A DNA stretch of 64,000 nucleotides, from NCBI GenBank assembly GCA_008012315.1, contig SSEL01000014.1:1-64000 (forward strand), read 5' to 3'. Under the pieces are notes generated by a model that saw only the letters and a program-made list of their open reading frames with translations, was not told the origin of the DNA and ran no database searches. Shown in pieces: positions 17,666 to 26,173 of the stretch (position 1 is the first letter of the stretch; every line of letters begins with the position of its first letter). Both the position numbers and the translations under genes were made by a program. The stretch is from Rhodospirillaceae bacterium. GTDB lineage: Bacteria > Pseudomonadota > Alphaproteobacteria > Dongiales > Dongiaceae.

Positions 17666-18565
17666 CTAACCATCCTGCGCCAGCCTTTTTCGCAGATCAT
17701 CGATCAGCCATTTGCCGGCTCGCCCGGGTGGGCGCGTGCGGTCATGTACGATGTAAAGCGGGGCGAGGAAGCTGGTATCATCGATTAACCGCAAGCGGAT
17801 CAGGCGTCTGCTATCGAGATGCGTCTCCACCAGATGCATCGGCATGTTGCACCAGCCGAAGCCAGCGAGAAGATAGTCGAGCCTGGTTTGCAGATCGGCA
17901 AAGCGCCAGAGACGGCGGCCGATGAGGTTGCCGCGCAATGTTTGGGTCAGGGGTGTCGAATCCGTCAAAACGAGCTGGGTTGCTTCGGCGAGGACCGTCC
18001 GGCTGATCGGCATGGGCATCTGGGCCAAGGGATGCGTGGCGGCGACCACCGGGACGAAGGGAATATCGGTCAGGCGCTCCGCCTGTAGATCGGTCGCGCC
18101 GGTCACCAGCAGCGAATAGACCGCCAAACGCGCGACACCATCGCGGAGACGCTGCTCCGGTCCACCCAGGCCTTCCGTGAAGAGCAGAACCGGCAATTGC
18201 GGAAAGGCCTGGTCGAGCGCGCTCAGGCTTTCCATCAGGATATGCGTTGGGAAAACCGGATCGACCGCCAGCGTCAGCTCCGGCTCGATATCATTGGCGA
18301 TGCTCTCGGCACGGGCCCGCAGCAGGTCGGCGCTGTGCACCAGGCTTCGCGCATCGTTGAGGATTGCCTGCCCCGCTTCCGAGAGGGTGGGGATTTTGCC
18401 GGCACGATCGAATAGATCCAGGCCGAGCGTCGCTTCCAGGCTTTGCACCGACTGGCTGATCGCCGATTGCACCCGGCCCAGCCGCCGCGCGGCGGCGGAA
18501 AAGCTGCCGGTCTCAGCGACGGCAATCAAAATCCGCAACTGGTCCAAGGTGAGACGGTCGATCAT
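17666..18565 (-). CDS. LysR family transcriptional regulator
   Basis: About 299 residues: an N-terminal winged helix-turn-helix (LRILIAVAETGSFSAAARRLGRVQSAISQSVQSLE) and a periplasmic-binding-protein-like effector domain. There are two possible starts: ATG 18580, which lies inside the palindrome at 18569-18597, and ATG 18565, just beyond it. I prefer 18565, with GGATTATGAA upstream, because it leaves the palindrome free as an operator. It is divergent from a RutE-like reductase 110 bases away, the standard arrangement for a LysR regulator and its target. Confidence 0.92.
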   Translation of the reverse strand: MIDRLTLDQLRILIAVAETGSFSAAARRLGRVQSAISQSVQSLEATLGLDLFDRAGKIPTLSEAGQAILNDARSLVHSADLLRARAESIANDIEPELTLAVDPVFPTHILMESLSALDQAFPQLPVLLFTEGLGGPEQRLRDGVARLAVYSLLVTGATDLQAERLTDIPFVPVVAATHPLAQMPMPISRTVLAEATQLVLTDSTPLTQTLRGNLIGRRLWRFADLQTRLDYLLAGFGWCNMPMHLVETHLDSRRLIRLRLIDDTSFLAPLYIVHDRTRPPGRAGKWLIDDLRKRLAQDG

Positions 18566-18568
18566 TTC

Positions 18569-18597
18569 ATAATCCATCATAGATTATGATGGATTAT
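18569..18597. promoter_or_regulatory. Perfect 12-bp inverted repeat, probable LysR operator
   Basis: ATAATCCATCAT and ATGATGGATTAT flank a five-base centre (AGATT), a 29-base perfect palindrome in the gap between the LysR gene and the divergent reductase. It contains a T-N11-A core. Its AT-rich composition stands out from the surroundings. Autoregulation plus activation of the reductase gene is the likely function. Confidence 0.7.
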
Positions 18598-18675
18598 ATC
18601 AATTTTTGGCCGATTGTGTCGATAGATGAGGCGGTTCATATGCAGAAGCGTTGAAATCAACTGAAAGCCTCATCC

Positions 18676-19290
18676 ATGAACGCTCCCCTGAAAGATCGCG
18701 TCCTGTCGCCGTTGAACGGCCACGTACTCGACCAGTTGTTCCGTGAAGCCCGGACCTTCAATGCCTGGCAAGATCGCCCGGTCAGCGATGAATTGCTGGC
18801 GGAGGCCATTGATCTCGCAAAGATGGGACCGACCAGCGTCAATGCATCGCCGATGCGCGTGGTTTTCGTGCGCAGCCCCGAAGCGAAAGCCAAGCTGAAG
18901 CCGGCCCTGATGGAAGGCAATGTCGAGAAGACGATGTCGGCGCCGGTCACCGCCATCATCGCTCATGACCTGACGTTTTATGAGGCGCTGCCCAAGCTGT
19001 TTCCGCATGCGGATGCCCGGTCCTGGTTCGTCGGCAACGATGCCTTTGCCGAAATCACGGCCTTCCGCAACGGCACCTTGCAGGGCGCCTATCTGATCCT
19101 GGCGTTGCGCTCGCTGGGCCTGGATAGCGGGGCGATGTCCGGCTTCGACAATGCCCTGGTCGATCAGACCTTCTTTGCCGGCACCAAGGTGACGTCGAAC
19201 TTCCTGCTGAATATCGGCTATGGCAGCCAGAAGAATCTTTTCCCGCGCTCGCCGCGTTTCGATTTCGGCGAGATCGCCAAGATCGTCTGA
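18676..19290 (+). CDS. RutE-like nitroreductase family protein (malonic semialdehyde reductase type)
   Basis: A 204-residue flavin reductase closest in pattern to RutE, which reduces malonic semialdehyde to 3-hydroxypropionate in uracil breakdown: [40 protein letters not shown] and [10 protein letters not shown]. No other rut genes are visible, so the real substrate may be another aldehyde or enone. It is divergent from the LysR gene with the palindrome between them. The next gene on the plus strand is far away, so it is probably transcribed alone. Confidence 0.88.
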   Translation: MNAPLKDRVLSPLNGHVLDQLFREARTFNAWQDRPVSDELLAEAIDLAKMGPTSVNASPMRVVFVRSPEAKAKLKPALMEGNVEKTMSAPVTAIIAHDLTFYEALPKLFPHADARSWFVGNDAFAEITAFRNGTLQGAYLILALRSLGLDSGAMSGFDNALVDQTFFAGTKVTSNFLLNIGYGSQKNLFPRSPRFDFGEIAKIV

Positions 19291-19313
19291 TGATCCCTGT
19301 CTGCGGGACATGA

Positions 19314-19652
19314 TCAGATGATCCTGCCCTCGAACGGATTGCGCCCGGCCCGGTCCTCGATCTCGACCACCCAGAGGTCGGGATCGCGGCTGACTTGGCG
19401 ATCGATATAGCTGGTGGCGTCAGCTTCGGCCATGAGCTGGCCTTGATTGGCGGCGAGCCAGGCAATATTGCCATCGAGATCGCGCGACTGTGTCAGCACC
19501 TTGCTGGTGCCGTCCAGCAGGTTGACCTTCACAATAATGGCGCCGCCCCAATCATCGCCGCGATGCAACACGGCGGCGAATAAGCCTTCGCTATTGCACC
19601 GGCGCACGGTTGCCTTGACCACCATCTCGCTTGGCAGGCGTGCGTCGCTCAT
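19314..19652 (-). CDS. DUF1491 family protein
   Basis: A 112-residue protein matching DUF1491, a family of unknown function found mainly in alphaproteobacteria: RLPSEMVVKATVRRCNSEGL, AVLHRGDDWGGAIIVKV and RDPDLWVVEIEDRAGRNPF. It starts 13 bases after the stop of the upstream TPP enzyme and is very likely in the same operon. Its job is unknown. Confidence 0.85.
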   Translation of the reverse strand: MSDARLPSEMVVKATVRRCNSEGLFAAVLHRGDDWGGAIIVKVNLLDGTSKVLTQSRDLDGNIAWLAANQGQLMAEADATSYIDRQVSRDPDLWVVEIEDRAGRNPFEGRII

Positions 19653-19665
19653 CGCGAGGCTGTCG

Positions 19666-21357
19666 TCACTGCTTGCCCTGCGCTTTCAAGGCGGTCTCAC
19701 GCATCTGCATCAGGGTCAGGCGCGGGGTGATGGCATCCGGATCGATGCGGATTTCGATCAGGGCGGGTTTGCCGGCGGCCTCGGCGCGTTGGAACGCCGC
19801 GGCAAAATCTTCGGTCCGTTCCACCGTTTCGCCATGGGCGCCGTAGGCACGGGCGAGGGCGGCGAAATCGGGGTTATGCAGCTCGGTCCCGGAAATACGG
19901 GCCGGATAGGTCTTTTCCTGGTGCATGCGGATGGTGCCGTACATGCCGTTATTGATGACCAGGAAAATCACATTGGCGCCGTACTGCACGGCTGTCGCCA
20001 ATTCTTGCCCGTTCATCATGAAACAGCCATCGCCGTTGAATGAGACAACCGTGCGCTTCGGGGCAACGAGCTTGGCGGCCACCGCTGCCGGCGCGCCATA
20101 GCCCATCGACCCGTTGGTCGGCGCAAGCTGGCTGCGGAAGGTGCGGTACTGATAGAAACGATGCGCCCAGGTGGCGTAATTGCCGGCCCCATTGGTGATG
20201 ATGGCATCAGCCGGCAGATGACCGCGCAGCCAGGTCATGATGTCGCCCATCTGCACTGCGCCGGGGACGGGGGCGTGTTTCAGGTTTTCCAGATAATCGG
20301 CGCGGGCCGAGGCCGTCCAGTCATCCCAGGCGCGATGATCGATCGGTCCGAGCGCCTTGGCCATGCGGGCGAAGGCTTGCATGCCGCTGTTGATCGGCAA
20401 AGCCGCCTGATAGACGCGGCCCAGTTCCTCCGGATCGGCATGCACATGCACCAGCGGCTGCCGTGGCACCGGGATATCGAGGAGGGTATAGCCGGAGGTC
20501 GTCATTTCCCCGAGACGCGGGCCGACCACCAGCAGCAGGTCGGTGGTCTTCACCCGCTCGGCCAGCTTCGGATTGATGCCGATGCCGACATCGCCGACAT
20601 AATTGGGCAGGGTATTGTCGAACAGATCCTGGCAACGGAACGAGCAACCGACCGGCAGATTGGCGGCTTCGGCGAAAGCGCGAATGTCCTGTACGGCCGC
20701 CTGGTCCCAGCCGCCACCGCCGACGACCATCAAGGGACGTTTCGCCTTGGCGAGACGATCGCGCAGATCGCTCATCTGTTCGGGGCTGGGCGCACCGCGC
20801 GAGATCCGGTATGGGCCGGCATCCGCCGTTGCCACCTTATCCGTCAGCATGTCTTCGGGCAAAGCAAGGACCACCGGACCGGGGCGCCCGTTGACCGCCC
20901 GGTGGAAGGCCTGACTCACATATTCGGGTATGCGTGATGCATCCTCGATCTGGGCCACCCATTTCGCCATCTGGCCATACATGCGGCGGAAGTCGATTTC
21001 CTGGAAGGCTTCGCGTTCGGCCTGGTCACGGGCGACCTGGCCGATGAAGACGATCATGGGCGTCGAATCCTGGAAAGCGGTGTGCACGCCGACCGAGGCA
21101 TTGGTGGCGCCGGGGCCGCGCGTCACGAAACAGATGCCGGGCTTGCCGGTCATCTTGCCATAGGCCTCGGCCATATAGGCGGCGCCACCTTCCTGGCGAC
21201 AAACCACCAGCTTGATCTTGTCGCGCTTATCGTAGAAGGCATCGAGAGCGGCGAGATAGCTTTCGCCCGGAACGCAGAAGGCCATATCCACGCCATGGAT
21301 CGCCAACTGATCGAGTAGAACCTGGCCGCCGGTACGCAGATTGCCGCTCACGCTCAT
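19666..21357 (-). CDS. Thiamine pyrophosphate-dependent enzyme (acetolactate synthase-like)
   Basis: A 563-residue enzyme with the three-domain layout of the POX/ALS family: a Pyr domain containing CRQEGGAAYMAEAYG with catalytic Glu56, a central DHS-like domain, and a PP domain with NGDGCFMMNGQELATAVQYG (the GDG metal/TPP motif). It is not part of an ilvBN pair and has no small subunit next to it, so it is probably a catabolic decarboxylase or ligase rather than biosynthetic acetolactate synthase. GGATAGCGAG precedes ATG 21357. A DUF1491 gene follows in the same operon. Confidence 0.88.
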   Translation of the reverse strand: MSVSGNLRTGGQVLLDQLAIHGVDMAFCVPGESYLAALDAFYDKRDKIKLVVCRQEGGAAYMAEAYGKMTGKPGICFVTRGPGATNASVGVHTAFQDSTPMIVFIGQVARDQAEREAFQEIDFRRMYGQMAKWVAQIEDASRIPEYVSQAFHRAVNGRPGPVVLALPEDMLTDKVATADAGPYRISRGAPSPEQMSDLRDRLAKAKRPLMVVGGGGWDQAAVQDIRAFAEAANLPVGCSFRCQDLFDNTLPNYVGDVGIGINPKLAERVKTTDLLLVVGPRLGEMTTSGYTLLDIPVPRQPLVHVHADPEELGRVYQAALPINSGMQAFARMAKALGPIDHRAWDDWTASARADYLENLKHAPVPGAVQMGDIMTWLRGHLPADAIITNGAGNYATWAHRFYQYRTFRSQLAPTNGSMGYGAPAAVAAKLVAPKRTVVSFNGDGCFMMNGQELATAVQYGANVIFLVINNGMYGTIRMHQEKTYPARISGTELHNPDFAALARAYGAHGETVERTEDFAAAFQRAEAAGKPALIEIRIDPDAITPRLTLMQMRETALKAQGKQ

Positions 21358-21800
21358 GATCTCGCTATCCTTTTGCTAAGGCATCTCTTGTTCCGTTGTC
21401 CCTTGCTAGCCCAGGCCCGGGGATGAGGCAAGGCAGAGATCCATGCAACCCATGCAACTGGCTAGACGCCAGGCGGATCGCCGGGCCAAATCCGCCGAAT
21501 GACGGAGAGAAACAGCTCAACCGGCAATAACTCGCTGCGACAAATCAAAGGGCTGCGACAAGTTCAAAGGAGTATGGCAGAATAGCCCGGCCGCGAACCG
21601 ACGGCGGGAGTCGTTTGGCTCCCGCAACGTCCGAAGAAATGGGGCGGCTTCGGGAGGAAGGGGCGGCACCTTGCTTAGCCCAGATTTACGGCAGATCACA
21701 CGACGCGATGAATGACGTGGTCGGATTACTGTCGACCGGTCCGCATAGGGGTGATCGCCATCTGTTGGATCTGATATGCGACCGGACAAAAGGGGAAAAC
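21358..21800. other. Intergenic region upstream of the histone-like gene
   Basis: About 440 bases without a supported gene. It holds a two-copy tandem repeat beginning GCTGCGACAA (21534-21551 and 21552-21570, the second with one base inserted) and a hairpin, GCGGGAG-TCGTTTGG-CTCCCGC (21604-21625). Open frames across it have no ribosome binding site or family pattern. It should contain the promoters of both flanking genes. Confidence 0.5.
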
Positions 21801-22235
21801 ATGTCCAATACACCGGATAAGCCGATTACCAACACGACACTCACGGCAGCGCCCGGCGCTTCCACCGCACCGAGCATGACGTCGCCGGCAGCGACAGCCG
21901 AAGCACCGGCTGTAACGTCGGCGGCACCACAGCCGGCTGCCGCTGCGGCCAGCAAAACACCAGCCAGAAAGACGGCGAAGAAGAAAGCCGCCAAAAAGAA
22001 AACGGCGAAGAAGGCTGCCAAGAAGCCCGCCGCGAAGAAGAAGGCAGCTAAGAAAGCCGCGAAAAAACCGGCGGTGAAGAAGAAAGCAGCCAAGAAGAAG
22101 GCGGCGAAGAAGCCGGCCGCGAAGAAGAAGGCCGCCAAAAAGAAGACGGCAAAGAAGGTTGCCAAGAAGGCGGCCAAAAAGCCGGCAGCCAAGAAGAAAG
22201 CCGCCAACAAAACCGCACGCCGCAAGAGCCGCTGA
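21801..22235 (+). CDS. Histone H1-like Lys/Ala-rich repeat protein
   Basis: A 144-residue protein: an N-terminal 50 residues rich in Thr, Ala and Pro, then about 90 residues of repeats built from AAKK, TAKK and KPAAKK units ending in ARRKSR. This is the composition of bacterial H1-like and AlgP-like proteins that bind DNA non-specifically. AAAGGGGAAAAC precedes ATG 21801; an upstream extension to 21615 has no such site and different composition. The repeats at DNA level make the length prone to vary between strains. A strong terminator follows 13 bases after the stop. Confidence 0.88.
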   Translation: MSNTPDKPITNTTLTAAPGASTAPSMTSPAATAEAPAVTSAAPQPAAAAASKTPARKTAKKKAAKKKTAKKAAKKPAAKKKAAKKAAKKPAVKKKAAKKKAAKKPAAKKKAAKKKTAKKVAKKAAKKPAAKKKAANKTARRKSR

Positions 22236-22248
22236 TCGCCTCTCATGC

Positions 22249-22288
22249 GTTACGCCCTCTTCCCGGTTGACCGGGGAGAGGGCGTAAC
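22249..22288 (+). terminator. Strong hairpin terminator after the H1-like gene
   Basis: GTTACGCCCTCT and AGAGGGCGTAAC pair perfectly and continue inward through CCCGG/CCGGG to a TTGA loop, an 18-base-pair stem with one G-T pair. The following T-run is only TTT. It lies between convergent genes and may block read-through both ways. Confidence 0.75.
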
Positions 22289-22313
22289 TTTGTCCGGCTA
22301 AGCTGCGTGCATC

Positions 22314-23729
22314 TTAAATCGGCGGCCGGCGATGCGCCCAGGGCTGGCGCTGCTCCAGGGCGGCACCGATACGCAGCGGCCCAAGGTCTTCGAAACGCCG
22401 GCCGACGATTTGCAGGCCGATCGGCAGGTTGTCCGTGGTCCAGCCGCAAGGCACGGACAGAGCCGGGCATTGGCTGACGAAATTGAAGACCGAGGTGACG
22501 TCGAGGCAGTGGAAATTACCCTGATCGTCCAGGCGCCAGAACTCGGCGTCGGCGCGGCCGACGCGGACGGCCGGTTGCGCCATGGTCGGGCAGAGAAGTG
22601 CGTCGCAGCGTTGCAGGATGGGAGCGAGTTCCTTCCAGGCCTCGGTGCGGCGGATTTCGATTTTCTTGAACTCGACCGCTGACATGGCGTGCCCAGCATC
22701 CAGATAAGCGACCAGGCGTGGATCCATGCGATCCCGATATTCCGGCAGCAGATGGCCGAAGAAGGTGGCGAGATAGACGCCCCAGTGACGCGCCCAATCC
22801 TCATCCAGGTTGATATCCCAACTGAGGGAAACGTCTTCGATCTCGGCGCCGGCTTCTTCCAGCACCTTGGCGGCATGGCGCACGGCGGCTTCGACCTCGG
22901 GATGCCAGACACGGCGGCCGAAATCGAGGCAAAGGCCGAGGCGCATGCCCTTGAGATCGAGATTGAGGGGTTGGGTGAAATCCAGCGCCGGTTTCAGTGA
23001 TTGGATATCGCGATCATCCGGTCCCTGGGTGATCTGCATGAAGAGGCACGTATCGGCAATGGTCCGGGCGAGGGGACCGAAATGCGATAGCTGGTCGAAC
23101 TGGCTGGGCAGGATCGTGAAGGGGATGCGCCCGAAACTGGGCTTCAGGCCGACCGTGCCGCAGAAACTGGCCGGGATGCGAACCGATCCGCCCATATCCG
23201 AGCCCTCGGCGACTGGTACGCAGCCGGTAGCGACCACGATACCGGCCCCGCCCGAGGAACCGCCCGGCGTGCGCTCGGGGTTCCAGGGATTGCGGGAAAT
23301 GCCCCAGAGCGGGCTCTCGGTGAAGCCGCTATGGGCGAATTCTGGTGTCGTCGTCTTGCCGATCAGGATGCCGCCGGCGGCGTCGAGCGCTTCGACAATC
23401 GGGGCATCATGATCCGGCACCCAATGTTCATAAGCATAGGAGCCGAGCGTCGTGCGCTTCCCCTTGGTCGGCGTCAGATCCTTCATGGCGAAGGGCACGC
23501 CATGCAGAGGCCCCCGGAATTTGCCGGCTTTGGCTTCCTGCGCCATCTGCTTGGCCAACGCGCGGGCTTCGTCGGGATAAGTGAAGCAGAAGCCGTTCAG
23601 CACCGGATTGACTTCATCGATCCGCGCCAAGGCGTTGTCGATGATATCGACCGGCGAAAGCTGGCCGGTGCGGATTTTCGCCGCGAGCTCGGTCGCCGGC
23701 ATATAACAAAGGTCGAGATCAGCGCTCAT
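22314..23729 (-). CDS. Amidase (amidase signature family)
   Basis: A 471-residue hydrolase with the Ser-cisSer-Lys triad of the amidase signature family: Lys83 (GVPFAMKDL), Ser158 (RTPGGSSGGAG) and Ser182 (GSDMGGSVRIPA), with the usual 24-residue spacing of the two serines. It is too divergent and wrongly placed to be GatA (no gatB or gatC nearby), so it is probably a catabolic amidase. GGGGACC lies just before ATG 23729. It converges with the H1-like gene and is divergent from the dioxygenase gene. Confidence 0.9.
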   Translation of the reverse strand: MSADLDLCYMPATELAAKIRTGQLSPVDIIDNALARIDEVNPVLNGFCFTYPDEARALAKQMAQEAKAGKFRGPLHGVPFAMKDLTPTKGKRTTLGSYAYEHWVPDHDAPIVEALDAAGGILIGKTTTPEFAHSGFTESPLWGISRNPWNPERTPGGSSGGAGIVVATGCVPVAEGSDMGGSVRIPASFCGTVGLKPSFGRIPFTILPSQFDQLSHFGPLARTIADTCLFMQITQGPDDRDIQSLKPALDFTQPLNLDLKGMRLGLCLDFGRRVWHPEVEAAVRHAAKVLEEAGAEIEDVSLSWDINLDEDWARHWGVYLATFFGHLLPEYRDRMDPRLVAYLDAGHAMSAVEFKKIEIRRTEAWKELAPILQRCDALLCPTMAQPAVRVGRADAEFWRLDDQGNFHCLDVTSVFNFVSQCPALSVPCGWTTDNLPIGLQIVGRRFEDLGPLRIGAALEQRQPWAHRRPPI

Positions 23730-23977
23730 GAAGGTCCCCGCATATTCTTCTGTCAGCAGCGGTGGCGAGCATCGACTACCCGGCGGCCCCGGTCAATGGG
23801 TTGGCACGGTCGCCTGGGCGAAATTTGAGGTCGATGTCCTTGCGGTGCGCCCCTTGCCCTCGTGCTGGAGTCCAAGCATGATTTGCGGACGAGCATGATT
23901 TCTGGCTGAGGTGCGATCGAACGACCGGCAAGCCCATGCCATGGCGAAGCCGGCGCTGGCAATGGCGGAGAAATGCG

Positions 23978-24850
23978 ATGATCGACCAGTTGCGCGCCGA
24001 TCAGGTGGCGCAGTTTCAGCGTGACGGCTTTCTGATTTTGGAACGGCTGATCGATCCCGATGATGCCGCCAGACTTGCCGGCCGCTTCGAGCCATTGTTT
24101 CGCGGGCAATTCGAAACCGGTCTCCATCCCGATGAATGGAATTGGCAGGAAGGCCGCGATCTGCCGGATCGGACCCGCCAGATCTGTAACGGCTGGAAAT
24201 CGGATTACACGGTGGCGAGCGTGGTGTTGCGCCGTGAAATCGGCCGGCTTTGCGCACAGCTTGCCGGCTGGCCGGGTGCCCGTATCGCCCAGGACAATGT
24301 CATCTGGAAGCCGCCGTGCGCGAAGTCGCTCGGCTATCATCAGGACAATGCCTATAACGGCTGGATCGTGCCAGGGGAAATGCTGAGCTGTTGGATCGCC
24401 CTGGACCGAACATCGGCCGATGGCGGGACGGTGGAATATGTGAAGGGCTCGCATCTCTGGGGGCCGTCGCCGCCCGCCAAGCAGTTTCATGCACCGGCGG
24501 ATTACCGTGAAGAAATGATCGCCCGCGCCCGTGCGATGGGACACGAGCCGGAAATTCACTATGTCGAGGTGCCACCGGGCGGCTGTGCGTTCCATCACGG
24601 CTGGACCTGGCATGGCTCGGGTCCCAATCGCGGCGATCATCCACGGCGATCCGCCGTCAGTCATTGCATGTCATCCGAGGCCGTCTATCACCCGACCGAA
24701 ATCAGCTACATCTACAATCGCTACAAGCGCATCGGCGATACGGCGATGGATGAAAGCTATTTTCCGGTGCTATGGCGAGACGACGGTTACCGCACGACGT
24801 GGTTGGATCAGTATATGCAGCGTGGTTCATTTGCTACTTTAAGGAGATGA
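23978..24850 (+). CDS. Phytanoyl-CoA dioxygenase family protein
   Basis: A 290-residue Fe(II)/2-oxoglutarate oxygenase. The iron ligands are His121 and Asp123 (GYHQDNAYNGW) and His212 (FHHGWTWHGSGPN); Arg224 (HPRRSAVSH) is placed to bind 2-oxoglutarate. The N-terminus VAQFQRDGFLILERLIDPDDAARL is a family signature. GGAGAAATGCG before ATG 23978 fixes the start; upstream codons are arginine-rich and unlikely. Members hydroxylate many small molecules, and nothing here names the substrate. Confidence 0.9.
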   Translation: MIDQLRADQVAQFQRDGFLILERLIDPDDAARLAGRFEPLFRGQFETGLHPDEWNWQEGRDLPDRTRQICNGWKSDYTVASVVLRREIGRLCAQLAGWPGARIAQDNVIWKPPCAKSLGYHQDNAYNGWIVPGEMLSCWIALDRTSADGGTVEYVKGSHLWGPSPPAKQFHAPADYREEMIARARAMGHEPEIHYVEVPPGGCAFHHGWTWHGSGPNRGDHPRRSAVSHCMSSEAVYHPTEISYIYNRYKRIGDTAMDESYFPVLWRDDGYRTTWLDQYMQRGSFATLRR

Positions 24851-24976
24851 ATTTTAAAAAAGCAATCAAAAATCGTGACTCTTCAGCTACACGCCTCATA
24901 TCGACGCGGAACTATCGGTGGGTTTTGGCTGTTTTTTTCCGATGGAGGACAATCCTTGCCGGAGAAAGGCTGTCTC

Positions 24977-25234
24977 ATGTCGATCTTCAAGCTGACGCCA
25001 AATCTCAACCATCTGAGCGACCCTGCCTGGCAGGGCAGCGCGAATAAAAAGGTCTGCCATGTCAGCGCCAAAAGCGAGGCCGATGCCCGGCAATATGCCG
25101 CAGAAAAGTTTCAGGTGGGCGGACAGGTTACGACGAGTAATCCTTGGCTGAATGATGCTTTGACCGACTGCCTTGTGCAGGATATCGCGGCCAGTGAGCC
25201 TTTGCCGCTTGGCGAGATCATCGTATTGGAATGA
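24977..25234 (+). CDS. Small conserved-type hypothetical protein
   Basis: An 85-residue soluble protein starting MSIFKLTPNLNHLSDPAWQG, with GAGAAAGG about eight bases before ATG 24977. I recognise the general form (a short protein with DPAW, an HVSAKSEADARQYAAEKF helix and a closing hydrophobic strand) from uncharacterised alphaproteobacterial proteins but know no function. There is no signal peptide or membrane segment. It may be transcribed alone. Confidence 0.6.
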   Translation: MSIFKLTPNLNHLSDPAWQGSANKKVCHVSAKSEADARQYAAEKFQVGGQVTTSNPWLNDALTDCLVQDIAASEPLPLGEIIVLE

Positions 25235-25323
25235 TGTCGCTGCCGATGAATTGCTGACATTCCGGCCGGTGCTTGAAATGATTTCCCCCATCGGCTTCAC
25301 TGGGGCGAAGCGAAGGGGGAAAG

Positions 25324-26160
25324 ATGTTCAAGCGCCTTTTGTCATTTCTCGTCTTGTTTGCCTCATTGCCTCCGATTGCCGCCCTTGCCGATGATGGGCA
25401 TCAACTGAGGCTGACCATTGGCAAGGAGACGCGCCAATTCGCACAGGATGCTCTGCTGGCCAGGCCCGATGTGAAGGCGGTTTCGGTCGCCCAGGATATC
25501 GCCTATGGCAAGCCGATGACATTTCGGGCCGTTCCCCTGGTTCGATTGCTGGACGGCCTGACATTGCCGCCGGACAATGTGTTGGAAACAGTGGCATCCG
25601 ATGGTTTTGTCGCGCAACTGCCGCTGGATCTCGTCGTCAACACCGATCCGACGAAAGCGGTTGCCTATGTGGCGATTGAAGACCCCGCGAAACCATGGCC
25701 GGCATTGCCGAATAAAAAGATCAGTGCGGGGCCGTTCTATATCGTCTGGCTGGGTGACGGCGCGGCGTCAGTGCGCAGCGAACAATGGCCTTATCAGGTT
25801 GTCAGCCTCACGACCCAGGAAGCGCCGGCAAAAAGATGGCCGGCACTGGCGGTGGATGCTTCATTGCCGGCAACCGATCCGGTGCGGGCGGGGCAGACTC
25901 TGTTCGTGACGCAATGCATGGCCTGTCATAAGCTCAATCTCGCCGGCAGTGCCGATGTCGGTCCGGATCTCAATCTGCCGATGAATCCAACCGAATATTT
26001 CCAACCCGCTGCGTTGAAACGCTACCTTCGCGATCCGGCTTCGGTACGGCATTGGCCGGAGCAGAAAATGCCATCCTTCGATCAAGCCGCCCTGAGCGAC
26101 CGGGAAATCGATCTGATTGTTCGCTATCTCGGCTATATGGCATCACGCAAAGTGAAATAG
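25324..26160 (+). CDS. Exported fusion of a molybdopterin-oxidoreductase-like domain and cytochrome c
   Basis: A 278-residue periplasmic protein. Residues 1-22 are a signal peptide. Residues about 28-165 resemble the small sulfite-oxidase/YedY-like fold (GKPMTFRAVPLVRLLDGL, ASDGFVAQLPLDLV, GPFYIVWL) but show no obvious cysteine to bind molybdenum. Residues about 186-275 are a class I cytochrome c with C198-M-A-C201-H202 and a probable axial Met249 (EQKMPSF). It probably passes electrons to the respiratory chain; the donor is unknown. The O-methyltransferase gene follows 13 bases later. Confidence 0.78.
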   Translation: MFKRLLSFLVLFASLPPIAALADDGHQLRLTIGKETRQFAQDALLARPDVKAVSVAQDIAYGKPMTFRAVPLVRLLDGLTLPPDNVLETVASDGFVAQLPLDLVVNTDPTKAVAYVAIEDPAKPWPALPNKKISAGPFYIVWLGDGAASVRSEQWPYQVVSLTTQEAPAKRWPALAVDASLPATDPVRAGQTLFVTQCMACHKLNLAGSADVGPDLNLPMNPTEYFQPAALKRYLRDPASVRHWPEQKMPSFDQAALSDREIDLIVRYLGYMASRKVK

Positions 26161-26173
26161 GAGCACGCCTATC

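Noticed and set aside
18676-19290. Membership of a uracil catabolic (rut) cluster
   Set aside because: Only the RutE-like reductase is present; no rutA, rutB, rutC, rutD or transporter genes lie nearby.
19666-21357. Biosynthetic acetolactate synthase large subunit (ilvB)
   Set aside because: No small regulatory subunit or ilv genes adjoin it, and a DUF1491 gene follows; called only as a TPP enzyme.
21517-21813. Small gene on the minus strand upstream of the histone-like gene
   Set aside because: No ribosome binding site, no family pattern, and it overlaps a tandem repeat and hairpin.
21801-22235. DNA-level tandem repeats of AAGAAG-type units as a separate repeat element
   Set aside because: They are simply the coding repeats of the Lys/Ala-rich protein.
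22314-23729. GatA subunit of the Glu-tRNA amidotransferase
   Set aside because: The catalytic triad fits any amidase; neither gatB nor gatC is nearby and the C-terminal half does not look like GatA.
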